A DNA stretch of 64,000 nt from Brachionus manjavacas (GCA_019054805.1 JAHQIY010000019.1:712001-776000); one strand, 5' to 3'. Positions 46,372 to 56,880 are shown, counted from the first letter of the stretch. The notes: generated by a model from the letters alone, not told the origin. Program-made: numbers and translations.

Positions 46372-47390
46372 ATTTATTTATTAATTTGTTTTCTGTACCG
46401 AGCTAGAGCTCCTTCAGAATAAATTATAAAAAAATAAAAATAAAGGAAAATAAGCAAAAATAAAATTTAAAAAAGTTTAAAAGACATAAATTGAAATATG
46501 TTGTTAAATGTAATACATGTTTGCATAGTTGAAGCTTCTTGAAAAAAAGAAGAAATAGTAAGGTAGCAATTACACAATAGAGTTGGGTATTTAATACCTT
46601 CTTTGTATTCCTCAACCAGTCTGACAATCAATGGAATAGAATGACTTAGTCTTGTCCCAACATATCTCTCACTCAGCTCAAAAAGCCCATTTGAGACTGT
46701 TAGTAATTTAAGTTTATTAAAAGCTTCATGATGCACGATGTTGGAGGGAGTATCATATTTTAACTTAAGGATAGATCTTACTGCTGTATTCTGAATTGCT
46801 TGTAGTTTTTTGATATTATTTTCTGAAAATGAATTCAAGCAAGGAAAAGAATAGTCTAAAATTGATTTGTGTATTTTGATTAAGGTCCCATTTTTTATTT
46901 GACAATATCTCGATAATATTTAGCCTTTTTTTGCAGCGTTCTTTAATTTCGTCTACCAGGATATTAAAATTTAACTTAGAATCAAATTTAATACCAAGAA
47001 ACTTGGTTTCTTTTTGGCTCACTAATCTGTTTCCATAAATTTTAAGTTCAGCTTATCACTCTCTTTCTTTTACTTAGAAAAGACCACTGGACACGAGTTT
47101 TCAACTGATATCTTCATTTTCCATTTAATAAGCCATTGTTCTAGTTCGTTGGTGTATTTATTAATCTTATTTTCTAGGTTCCCTTTTTTGTTGTAAATGA
47201 AGAATGTAACTAGATCATCTGCGAAAAGCAGAGAGTATTCATTATTTGTTTTGTTTCTTTTCGGGATGTCATTAATATATATACTAAATAAAAGAGGACT
47301 AATTACTGAGCCTTGATGTACACCTGCAGTTGTTTGGTATTCTTCGCTCAGGTGTTCATTCAAATTTTTCACTAGTAAAATAATCTTTAA
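46372..47390 (-). mobile_element. 5'-truncated LINE with reverse transcriptase fragment
   Basis: Minus strand from about 47390: GVHQGSVISPLLFSIYINDI and SLLFADDLVTFF (the polymerase active site, with FADD in place of YADD), then KWKMKISVENSC. After a frame change come KETKFLGIKFDSKLNFNILV, and after another KLQAIQNTAVRSILKLKYDT, the C-terminal region of jockey-like LINEs. It ends with TTCTGAAGGAGCTCTAGCTC...AAATAAATAAATAA, the 3' tail. It lacks the endonuclease and the 5' part of the polymerase and is frameshifted, hence inactive. Confidence 0.85.
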
Positions 47391-47564
47391 TTTTGTGAAA
47401 ATTTCAGAAAAATTTGTACAGGTAAATTAAGTGAATTAAATTTTTTCAATTTACCTGAAAATAAGTTCACTGTAATTTTATACCGTAACAAAATCAATCA
47501 AATAATTTCTATTGCTAATTTGTATTTTTTTTCGTTTAAATCTAAAAAAGGTCAAAAATCACAA

Positions 47565-49283
47565 ATGAGACTAATATTCGCTTGCACAATTCTATTTGTA
47601 AAACTAGCTTGGCTCAGCGCCGACAACACCAAATGGATAACATCGAACGAGTTCTATCAACTAATAGCCCAGTTCAAATCATCCGATAGCCACGTGATCA
47701 TTGACACGCGCAGCTCCAACGAGTACAACGGATGGAAGTCATTCGATGCGTTGTTCAGCAGAGGCTTTGACTTCAATCAAACAGGCCTAGTCACACTGTA
47801 CGATCTGAAGAGTGGCCATGTGACTAATTCAGTTAATCTAGACGCTGACTGGATTCACTTGTTTGAATCAGAGCTGAAACACACAATCGAAACAAGGCTG
47901 GGTCTGAGCGCAGATGGAGAGAAAAAATCGATAATTGTGTACGATAGAAATAAGGAGCGGGTGGAAAAAGTCAAAGAATACTTGAACGCAAACTTCAATC
48001 TAGACCTAGTCTATTTGTGCAAGCTCACAGATGACGAGCTCTCTCGATTCGTGCTCACTTCCAACGTGACAGGCAACCTATTTTTCCAAGAGCCCTTCTA
48101 TGATCAGCTATTGTCGCCAGAGGCTTTGTACGCAATCCTCAGGCCGTTCAACGACAGCTACGTAGTCAACACTAAGCCAGTAACGGACTACTTTTTGTTC
48201 GAAGTAGGAGCCGAGAACACTTATGAACAATCTCACATACCAACGGCTGTTCATCTCAAAACAGAGGACTTCATGGCAGATGGCAAGCGAAAGCCCAAGC
48301 AGCAGGTGGCCAAAGCTCTTCTCAGCTACGGAATACTGCCGTACAATGTCGAGATGGTCATACTGTACGGCAATCCTGACCCAATGCCAGCCTATCGAAT
48401 AGCTATCCTAATGAAGTCGATGGGGGTCAAAGAAGTGCGCGTGCTAAACGGAGGCTTTCGCACGTGGCTGATCAAAAATTATCCGCTCGAGACCTACAGG
48501 ACCAAGGGCTACAGTGTCAAGAACAGAATACCAGAGAACTTGAAGCTTTACGAGGAGCAGTCGCAGTTGGCCTTGACGCCGATAAACTACATGGTCGATG
48601 AAAACTATGTGGCCGATTTGGTCAAGAACAGGCATGTTTTCAACGAGCAGTATCAGCTCGTTGACATCAGGACTTATGAGGAGTTTGCTGGCGAGCAGAC
48701 CGGCTATGCTAGTGTCAAGTACAAAGGCAGAATCCCGGGCAGCTTTTGGGGAAAGGCGGGCACTGGGCCCAATGAGCTGGAGGAGTACAGAAATCTGGAC
48801 TACACCATGAGGTCGGGAGCGGAAATTCTGCGAATGTGGGACGAGCTGGACATTGACTACAAGAAAAAGAATTTAATTTTTTATTGTGGCAATGGCATGA
48901 GATCGGCTGAGGTGATGTTTTATGCCGAGGTGATCGGCTTGTACAAAATTTCCATGTATGATGGCGGCTGGATGGACTGGACTTCGAATAGGAAAAATGT
49001 GTTTCAACTAGGAGCCGAAGAGGACGATGATGTGGACGTGTTCGAGAACTACAAAACCACTGCGGCAACCACAGCTCTTCCATTGACAACGTCGCCGATC
49101 AAAACTTCCCTTTCAAACAAATTGAATTCCACGCACAGCTCTACCCAAAAGTCAACGCAAGATCCAGTTGACATTTTTTACAAGAATCAATTCGATTCGG
49201 TTACAGCTGATCCAAGTCATGCTACACAACCAAAATTTGGCCGTTTGGCTCTCATTTTTATTTCACTAGTTATTTTGTTTTAG
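47565..49283 (+). CDS. Secreted or membrane-anchored three-rhodanese-domain protein
   Basis: Single-exon gene of 572 residues from ATG 47565. Signal peptide MRLIFACTILFVKLAWLSAD. Three rhodanese-like domains follow, at about residues 25-160, 185-320 and 365-490. The first loop reads VYDRNKERV and the second LYGNPDPMPAYR, both without catalytic Cys. The third reads FYCGNGMRSAEV and keeps the Cys and the following loop, so only the third should be active as a sulfurtransferase. A Thr/Ser-rich stalk and a C-terminal hydrophobic segment (LALIFISLVILF) suggest a GPI or membrane anchor. AATAAA follows at about 49340. Extracellular rhodaneses of this layout are unusual in animals. The absence of introns could fit retrocopying or gene transfer, but several neighbours are intronless too. 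Confidence 0.85.
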   Translation: MRLIFACTILFVKLAWLSADNTKWITSNEFYQLIAQFKSSDSHVIIDTRSSNEYNGWKSFDALFSRGFDFNQTGLVTLYDLKSGHVTNSVNLDADWIHLFESELKHTIETRLGLSADGEKKSIIVYDRNKERVEKVKEYLNANFNLDLVYLCKLTDDELSRFVLTSNVTGNLFFQEPFYDQLLSPEALYAILRPFNDSYVVNTKPVTDYFLFEVGAENTYEQSHIPTAVHLKTEDFMADGKRKPKQQVAKALLSYGILPYNVEMVILYGNPDPMPAYRIAILMKSMGVKEVRVLNGGFRTWLIKNYPLETYRTKGYSVKNRIPENLKLYEEQSQLALTPINYMVDENYVADLVKNRHVFNEQYQLVDIRTYEEFAGEQTGYASVKYKGRIPGSFWGKAGTGPNELEEYRNLDYTMRSGAEILRMWDELDIDYKKKNLIFYCGNGMRSAEVMFYAEVIGLYKISMYDGGWMDWTSNRKNVFQLGAEEDDDVDVFENYKTTAATTALPLTTSPIKTSLSNKLNSTHSSTQKSTQDPVDIFYKNQFDSVTADPSHATQPKFGRLALIFISLVILF

Positions 49284-50128
49284 ATTTTTATCTTTTGTGT
49301 ATAATGAGTAGTACATTTACTGTAGTAATACAATTTTTAATAAAAATTCAACACTTTCAATTTTAAAACGGAAAATTTTTATTGTGTTTAGATTAACTAA
49401 TGCGCAACACATATAATAAATGCAATATGTATTAATTTATTTATTTATTTAAAATTTAAAAATAACCAACTTTCGTCGGTAGGCCGCTTGGAGATCGATC
49501 GCTCCCCTTTCGGCAAATTTAGTTTGCTTTTCTTTTTTTTTTTTCTTCCTTTTCCTTTTTCTTTCTTTTTTCTTTTATGAGTGTGACAATTTTTATCTTT
49601 TTCTTCCCTTCTTTTTGTTAAGTTTGAAACTGTCTAAAAAAAAAAAAAAAAAACAAAAAACAAACCTTATGAATTAATTTGCGTAAAAATTAGTCTAAAA
49701 ATAGAAAAATAAATTGCATAAAAATAAGGCAGTTACAAAAATTTATGTTTCTTCTAAAAATATAAAAACGGACTTTTTTAAATTTTAAATTTTAAATAAA
49801 TAAATAATTACAATGAAAACAATATTGTAGATTTAAATAACATAAATTTTAAATGAGCGTATAGGTTGAATTTTTAAATTCGTCGTAAAAAAACGAATTC
49901 AATTACTTTTTTATTTATTTTATTTAATTTTTGAAATTATTTTTTTTATAAATTGTGACCTATGAGGTCTATACTAGTTTTTTTGTCATTAAACAATAAC
50001 AATTAAGGCAAGATGTGAGATGATAGATAAATTTATTTGTTCATTTGTCAGCACTGCCAAGTGTCTAACTTCTGAGACTTTCGCATTATTCCACAGATAT
50101 TGCTAATGAAAAGAAACTCACTGTGCAC
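49284..50128. other. Spacer with a LINE-like tail and pyrimidine tract
   Basis: At 49438-49530, read on the minus strand, GCGATCGATCTCCAAGCGGC then CTACCGACGAAAGTTGG runs into AAATAAATAAATAA, the form of a non-LTR retroelement 3' end. A C/T-only stretch of about 65 bp (49530-49595) and a poly-A run near 49637 follow. Confidence 0.45.
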
Positions 50129-50136
50129 ATTTTTAC

Positions 50137-50446
50137 AAGTGCTGGGATCCGTACAAGCGGACACTTAACCGGCCAAAATTTTCAGAAACCGTGACCGTAT
50201 CCGCACTAGCCGGACAGCCTTTTAGCGGGTGGTCATTTGTCCGATAAACCAGGCGGTCACATAGATTGAAAGATTGCTTGAAAAAATAAATAAACAAATA
50301 AGATTTTTTTTCTAAATTTTCTGGAAGTTCAAGTGACCGCCCGCCAAAAAGTTGGCCGTATTTTTGTCCAAATTTTAGACCGGACTAATGACGGTCAAGA
50401 ACCGTCTGTGTATTGGACCGGTTTGTCTTGACCCTATCCAACACTA
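50137..50446. mobile_element. hAT-like MITE with exact 8-bp target duplication, 310 bp
   Basis: Flanked by ATTTTTAC on both sides (50129-50136 and 50447-50454). Ends read AAGTGCTGGGATCCGTACAA and, reversed, TAGTGTTGGATAGGGTCAAG. TAGTGTTGG-type ends with an 8-bp duplication are characteristic of hAT. The interior is unusually G/C-rich with many CCGG/GACCG words and has no coding sequence. Confidence 0.85.
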
Positions 50447-50965
50447 ATTTTTACTTTGCGCAGCTACCAAGATGCAAGTCGGGCTAATGAATTTTAAATA
50501 CAAGAATACTTTTAAAAAGTTGAAATTGAAAAATTTCTGAACTCTAAAAATTGATATATTTAGTGCAAGAAATAAAAAATATCTTCTCTTAGCACTGAGA
50601 ATGGAATCATTATTTATACCTATGAGTTCGTGTCAAGGACCAGAGCTTATAAGTAAGACGTGAATAAATAGATAAATGTTAGGATATTTTTTACTGAATA
50701 ATGTTTATAGAAAAATAAAAAAAATAAATATTTCATAAAAAATTATTCTAAGAATTTTTTTAACATAGAATCTACAAATATTTCAAATTCTTAAATTAAC
50801 AGAAAATGTAAGCTTTAATTTATTCTTATTAATATTTAAGTTAATTTAGAAAAAAAAAAAATTATGATTTTCCTTATAAAAATTGAAAAAAAAACTTTTT
50901 TTAATAAAATAATTTTTTTAAATTTATAAGAAATAATAAAAAAAAATTTCTTTCTAATATTTAAC

Positions 50966-51005
50966 GATCGACGCGTTTCGACCAAAAGTGGCCTTCTTCA
51001 GGACC
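50966..51005 (-). ncRNA. Hammerhead-ribozyme-like motif (possible Penelope-like element remnant)
   Basis: On the minus strand: GGTC-CTGAAGA-A-GGCC-ACTTTT-GGTC-GAAA-CGC-GTC-GATC. This has the CUGANGA box, a 4-bp stem II (GGCC/GGTC), the GAAA box, a minimal stem III with the GUC cleavage triplet, and GGTC/GATC able to form stem I. Such minimal hammerheads with tiny stem III occur in Penelope-like retroelements. One unpaired A between CUGANGA and stem II, and the short stems, leave activity uncertain. No reverse transcriptase is nearby. Confidence 0.4.
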
Positions 51006-52496
51006 TAATTTCTGAGAATAATTCTGATTAGTTTTTAAATTTAAAAAAAAAATTTTCCCAAACGATACAAAAACATATTAAGAATATATTTTCGTAAATA
51101 ACAGATTAAGAATGAAATTTCATAAAAAATGAAAAATAAAAGAAAATTTTTTTTATAAATTTTCTCTAGTTTGCAACACAGTGTACAATTATTTTGAAAA
51201 CGAAGCAAAACTTAGAGTTTTTGTATATTCAATTTTAGGTGTTTTTTTATTAAAAAAAAAAATTGAAATTTTAGGAAAATATTTATCAACTCAGTTTCTG
51301 TTGATAGTGTTTTTTTTTATCTTGAAAATTTTGTTTAAAAATAAAAAATTTTAAATCATTGAGTGATTTAGACTATTAAAGTGAATTGGTACTTCAGAAA
51401 GTTTATCAAAGTTGCTGAAAAATTTTCTGATATTTTATTCTAGACAAAATGATATTTTGTCAATTAATAAAAATAAATGTCAATTAAAACTAGATAATTC
51501 GTCAGTTATACTAGAGTCAATTTGAAAAAATAAACGTCATTTAAATAAATGTTTTGTCAATTATTTTTTATTGTTTTTAATTAAATTTTTGCCAATGTAA
51601 AATAAAAAGATTTGTAAAGTAAAAAAAATTTGTCAATGTAATATGAAGGAAAAAAGGTTTTAAAATGGAAAGGTTTTAGCTTCTTATTTTTAAAAACACC
51701 TGGTTTAAATAAACTGATAGGAGTTTTTTTTACATGAAAAAAGATGTTTAATAAAAATCAACTCACACAATGTGAATGTAACTAAAACAAACTCTGTCTT
51801 TTTTGACAAATTTGGTGCTTCATACCATCTTTTGTTTTATGCCTCTTTCTAAAGTGTTGTCTTCCAAAAGATACCATTTGAAATACAAAACTAAATGATA
51901 TTATAAAAAATATTAATTTTGAAAAAAATCAGAAATTTCCTTTTATAAACTCTTGATATTTGATATATCAAGATGTTTAAGAATTTTGATTAATTTTTTT
52001 AATAATTAGTATAATAAAGGAAAAAAGAATAGTTAGATAAAATACTTTTCTTTTTTTAAGAAAATTATTTTCTTATCTGTATTAAAAAATTGATGAAATT
52101 TAAAGATTTTTGTTTTAAATCAATAAAAACTTAATATTTAAATTTTAATGTAAAAAAATTGCAAAAGTAACTCCCATATATTTTTTTTTTAAAATTTGAA
52201 ATTTCGCACTTTTTTCATGCTTTTTCAAAATTATGTGAAAATTTTCATCTAAAAAAAAAAAAAGTTACCAAATTATTTTCAAATAATTATCAATTAATTA
52301 TTAATTTTTTTTTGATCAATTATTTTTCTTAAATGTGTTTTTCAGATTTAAATTACTTTTAATTTTTACCTAATTTTTTTATTAATATTTTGTTTAAAAT
52401 TACAGAAAATAAAGAATCGATTGAAAAAATCCAGTCAATTTATGTTTTGTTTCGTAGTGAAGTTGCAATCAAATAGAATTAGGAAAAAAAAATCAG
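51006..52496. other. AT-rich spacer
   Basis: About 1.5 kb in which I see no gene or element ends. Confidence 0.4.
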
Positions 52497-52569
52497 CACC
52501 CCCAGAGGGGATCGAACCCTCGACCTATGGATTAGAAGTCCATCGCGCTATCCACTGCGCTATGGGGGC
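52497..52569 (-). tRNA. tRNA-Arg(TCT), copy 3
   Basis: Third identical 73-nt copy, 8 kb from copy 2, with unrelated flanks and a nine-T terminator on the minus strand. Confidence 0.95.
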
Positions 52570-52883
52570 CTACATTTATTTCGATCATAAATGCAATTAA
52601 TTCTCTAAATTTAAAGTCAATCTAATTATTTTATTTATTAAAAGACAATTAACTCAATTAACGCAAATTTATAACAATATCTAGGGTGACCACGAGTGTT
52701 TGCTACAAACGCTTGTTTGAAAAAAAATTGCAAACTAATTTAATTAAAGCTTTTATTTTGAAATAAAAAAAATCCAAAAAAAAATTTCGCTAATAGGAAT
52801 GGCACTGTTTGGCTTTTAAGCAAAGTCAAAATTTTTAAATTTCTAATTAAAAATAAAAAAAAACAAAAAACAGCTAGAGAAAA

Positions 52884-53718
52884 ATGATTGTAAGAGTCGA
52901 CTTTTTTTGAGCTAAAACCAATTAATCTATTTTAAAAGAAAGCATGTGTGATGCTACTTTTGGCCTGTTGTGTACATGGAAACATGATCAGAAGACCATT
53001 TGCGCCAAAGCCATCGATGCGTCGGCCTCCACATCATTTAAGACCAAAGATCATTCATCCCTCTCCATTCACTTATCCCCACCTGACCACCCCAGTATAC
53101 AAGACCCCCATACATGTGCTGCTGAACGGTCAGAAATGCGTGGACCGCATGCCTCATCCTCTCAATCGCAACCAATACATTTCTTGTCTTTCGGACGACG
53201 ACTACGTCATCATGGACTGTCCCCAAGGCCTCGTATTCAACAAATACTTGGACCGGTGCGATTACAATGCGAACGAAATGTCACCATGTGCATCTCAGCC
53301 GTGCGCACACGCCGGCAAGTGCATCGACCTGGCCGACCACAAATACAAGTGTGAATGTCCCAAAGGGTACAGTGGGGAAAAGTGCGAGATCAGTCCAGAC
53401 ATATGCGCTACCAATCCGTGCGGTCTGCATGGACAGTGTCACACAATGACCGCTCATTCTCCCATTCCTTACTACTGCACTTGCTTTAATGACAAATTCT
53501 ATGGACTTACATGCAGCAAGCATTCGGTGCCGAATCCGTGTGTGAGCAGCGAGTCAACCGAGGCCTATTTTAAGACAAAATTTGACCCATCGCTGTTCAT
53601 TCACTGCGATGGGCACACTCTATTTCTCAAAGCTTGTCCTAAGCCGCTTGTTTTTTCCACTAGAGACAACATTTGTGACTGGCAATCACGTGACAAAGAA
53701 ACAAACGCGAATTATTAG
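52884..53718 (+). CDS. Secreted chitin-binding / EGF protein A
   Basis: A two-codon exon (ATG ATT, 52884-52889) splices over a 49-bp intron to 52939-53718, giving 261 residues with signal peptide MIKACVMLLLACCVHG. Without the micro-exon the start would be ATG 52951 with a very short leader. A basic Pro-rich stretch (to about 55) precedes a chitin-binding type-2 domain (HPLNRNQYISCLSDDDYVIM then DCPQGLVFN...RCDY). Next come two EGF-like domains (CASQPCAHAGKCIDL...CECPKGYSGEKC and CATNPCGLHGQCH...YYCTCF). Last is a second, shorter chitin-binding-like unit (LFIHCDGHTLFLKACPKPLV). The order is shared with the genes at 57253-58495 and 59181-60665. Likely a matrix, cuticle or mucus protein. Confidence 0.88.
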
Positions 53719-53997
53719 TTTTTTTTTCTTTTTTATCAACCATATTTTAGTTTATTTAATAAATAATTTTAAAAATTACTTCTTTTTTTATTGATTTTAT
53801 TAGGAGAGAAAAAAATCTAATCGAACCGTGCACCGGTCCTTAATTTTTCAAACGACCTTGACCTTTATGTTTTTAAATTTTATTAAAAAATCAAACACTC
53901 AGCCAAGGATTGTTCCATTTTGAAAAAATAAGTTTAAGAGTAGCATAAAAAAATATTCAAATTTTATTTTTAAAAAAAAAATAATTTTATCCACAAA

Positions 53998-54678
53998 ATG
54001 GTAAGCCGTACGTTTACCATAAGCCAGTAAAACTTATTTTTTTTATTAAGAGACTATTTTTTATCCTGAGCCTTTTGGCAATCACCAGCGGCATGTTTAT
54101 ACCTTCTCTAGACGGTAAGACAAAATAAAGTTCGGGGTTGATTTAATTTTTTTGCTGTTTGCTAAGACTTAGAGCCTGATGTTGAAGTGCCAGCCGAGGA
54201 GGAGACCGAATCGGTCACATTAGCCCAGGAGACAACTACTAGCACTGAAGCGACGACGACCACCACTGGCTCAGGTCAAACAACATACGAGTCTGGTTCA
54301 TACTCAACAAGCACTGAAGCTCCAAACGATCAGACCACAACCACTCAAACAACTACTGTCAGTTCCACTGCTACAGCTGAAACAACAACTTCAAGCAAGC
54401 CTGCTTACATGAGAAAGCCGTATAGGCCAAGGATGTGGCGTCCTGTCTCGCCAAAAAGACACTATGTTCCAATGAGACCAATGGTAATGATGCCAAGAAA
54501 GATGATTCATAGAACGCGCCCAGCTAATTTTGTGCGACCACCTATGGTTAGAAAAACAGCCAGAATAAACCCGTTGATGCACAGGCCTGTTGCGCCATCA
54601 AGGGTTATGAGACCCATGCAACGACGAATCAACCACCAAATCGTCACTAGACCGATGTTTCACAAAAGATTTAATTAA
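53998..54678 (+). CDS. Secreted Thr-rich/basic protein, ATG-only first exon
   Basis: The ATG (53998-54000) is followed directly by a GTAAGC donor. Exon 54051-54114 supplies the signal peptide (MRLFFILSLLAITSGMFIPS), and 54173-54678 the rest: 190 residues in total. After an acidic start (EPDVEVPAEEETES) comes a Thr/Ser-rich, mucin-like region suited to O-glycosylation. A strongly basic Met/Pro/Arg-rich tail (KPYRPRMWRPVSPKRHYVPM...) follows. No known domain. Charge segregation (acidic, glycosylated, then basic) suggests a structural or adhesive secreted protein. Both introns (50 and 58 bp) join in frame, and the leader makes the model convincing. Confidence 0.8.
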
Positions 54679-55102
54679 AAATTTATTTATTTTATTTTTT
54701 ATCTTTTTTTTTTCCATGTCCATTTAATTAATAAATCGTTTTACCAATTTAAAATTTTAATTTTTAATTTTATTTTATTTTAAATTTTAATACAGCTTTT
54801 AAAATTATTGCTAACTAATAGGGTTATTATTAATTGTTAGAAAATTAATCGCTAATTATTAATCATGTAAATAATGTTTTAAAAAGTAAATTTTTGACTT
54901 GATCAATTATCGATCTATTGGCCAAATTTAAGCTTAAATTTAATTTAATTTTTTTTTTAATACAAAGCGTGGGTAATGTATTGAATAGCAGAAAAAGGAT
55001 AAGTGACGCTTTTTTGTTGGAGAAAAAAAATCAAACAATTAAAGAAAGGATTGAAAATGTGTTTTTTTAATTGAAATTTTGCAAAATTTTTAGCTATTTA
55101 AG

Positions 55103-55110
55103 TTTATAAA
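55103..55110 (+). promoter_or_regulatory. TATA box of the YPSYQPQP-repeat gene
   Basis: TTTATAAA about 45 bp upstream of the ATG at 55153. Confidence 0.45.
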
Positions 55111-55152
55111 ATTTTTTCATTTAAATCATCATTTCAAAAAAAATAAATCAAA

Positions 55153-56880
55153 ATGCAAAAATTGGCAGTATTGATGTCTTTGTTGGCCTTGGCCAACTGT
55201 TTGTATCTTCCGGCTAATTTTGACCAACAACAGCAACAAAGACCAATGTATGAAAATAAGCAGATGCATATGAAAGCACCGGAAATCACTTATGGCAACA
55301 ATCATTACAAACCACATCACAGCTTCCCATCTTACAAACCTAAGTATGAGCCAACCACTGCTGCTCCAGTACCAGTTTACAATTATGGCTATCATGCTGA
55401 ACCAAAAGCACAACCACAGCCAGAGTATCCATCTTACCAACCACAATCGGAACCCCAACAACCCAGTTACCCTTCATATGAAACTACCAGCGCTGCTCCA
55501 GCTCCGAGCTACCCATCTTATCAACCTCAACCACAACCCCAGCCCCAGCCTCAACCAGAACCAAGCTACCCATCTTATCAACCTCAGCCACAGCCCCAAC
55601 CTCAACCAGAACCAAGCTACCCATCTTATGAAGCTACCAGTGCTGCTCCAGCTCCGAGCTACCCATCTTATCAACCTCAGCCACAACCACAACCAGAACC
55701 AAGCTACCCATCTTATCAACCTCAGCCACAACCACAACCAGAACCAAGCTACCCATCTTATCAACCTCAGCCACAGCCCCAACCTCAACCAGAACCAAGC
55801 TACCCATCTTATGAAGCTACCAGTGCTGCTCCAGCTCCGAGCTACCCATCTTATCAACCTCAGCCACAACCACAACCACAACCAAACTACCCATCTTATC
55901 AACCTCAGCCACAACCACAACCAGAACCAAGCTACCCATCTTACCAACCTCAGCCACAGCCCCAACCCCAACCACAACCAAACTACCCATCTTATCAACC
56001 TCAGCCACAACCACAACCAGAACCAAGCTACCCATCTTACCAACCTCAGCCACAGCCCCAACCCCAACCACAACCAAACTACCCATCTTATCAACCTCAG
56101 CCACAACCACAACCAGAACCAAGCTACCCATCTTACCAACCTCAGCCACAGCCCCAACCCCAACCACAACCAAACTACCCATCTTACCAACCTCAGCCAC
56201 AACCACAACCAAACTATCCATCTTATCAACCTCAGCCACAACCACAACCAGAACCAAGCTACCCATCTTATGAGGCTTCCAGTGCTGCTCCAGCTTCGAG
56301 CTACCCATCTTATCAACCTCAGCCACAACCACAACCAAACTACCCATCTTATCAACCTCAGCCACAACCCCAACCACAACCAAACTATCCATCTTATGAA
56401 TCTTCCAGTGCTGCTCCAGCTCCTAGCTACCCATCTTACCAACCTCAGCCACAACCACAACCACAACCAAGCTACCCATCTTATCAACCACAACCACAAC
56501 CAAGCTATCCATCATACCAACCTCATCCACAATCAGGCTACCCATCATACCAACCAAAACCACAACCACATTCGCAGCCTATGTACCATTCATATGAAAC
56601 TAACAATGCTGCACCATCACCATACCAATCTGAACAACAGTATGAGCCACAGGCTCAATCAAACCACTATGATTCTTACGAACCTGAGTCAAACTATGCA
56701 CCTGATACTGAGTATCCGCAAGAAGACAAATATGCTCCATATGAACAGCCCTCATACATGGCAAACGAATCAAATGCTGCTCCTCAATCGATGCATCAAT
56801 CGTACGAACAACCAGGCCAGTATGAGCAACAAGTTCCCCAAGATCAATATCAGCCACAACCTCAGTATTATCAAATGTAG
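55153..56880 (+). CDS. Secreted YPSYQPQP-repeat structural protein
   Basis: Single exon, 575 residues, signal peptide MQKLAVLMSLLALANC. From residue about 90 to 490 it consists of tandem units of YPSYQPQPQPQP with PEPS or PN linkers, interrupted by YEATSAAPAPS spacers about every 50-60 residues. The tail is Tyr/Gln/Glu-rich. Regular Tyr/Pro/Gln repeats are typical of cuticle, shell, adhesive and egg-envelope proteins, where Tyr can be cross-linked. Repeat units are nearly identical at DNA level, so length may vary between alleles. Because the repeat lacks stops in several frames, long spurious frames exist on both strands. AATAAA follows at about 56940. Confidence 0.85.
   Translation: MQKLAVLMSLLALANCLYLPANFDQQQQQRPMYENKQMHMKAPEITYGNNHYKPHHSFPSYKPKYEPTTAAPVPVYNYGYHAEPKAQPQPEYPSYQPQSEPQQPSYPSYETTSAAPAPSYPSYQPQPQPQPQPQPEPSYPSYQPQPQPQPQPEPSYPSYEATSAAPAPSYPSYQPQPQPQPEPSYPSYQPQPQPQPEPSYPSYQPQPQPQPQPEPSYPSYEATSAAPAPSYPSYQPQPQPQPQPNYPSYQPQPQPQPEPSYPSYQPQPQPQPQPQPNYPSYQPQPQPQPEPSYPSYQPQPQPQPQPQPNYPSYQPQPQPQPEPSYPSYQPQPQPQPQPQPNYPSYQPQPQPQPNYPSYQPQPQPQPEPSYPSYEASSAAPASSYPSYQPQPQPQPNYPSYQPQPQPQPQPNYPSYESSSAAPAPSYPSYQPQPQPQPQPSYPSYQPQPQPSYPSYQPHPQSGYPSYQPKPQPHSQPMYHSYETNNAAPSPYQSEQQYEPQAQSNHYDSYEPESNYAPDTEYPQEDKYAPYEQPSYMANESNAAPQSMHQSYEQPGQYEQQVPQDQYQPQPQYYQM

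Noticed and set aside
55474..56499. Long minus-strand open frame (341 codons, Trp/Leu/Arg-rich) and a 537-codon plus-strand frame over the same region
   Set aside because: Both are out-of-frame readings of the YPSYQPQP repeat; the composition is a direct consequence of the repeat and there is no signal peptide or homology.
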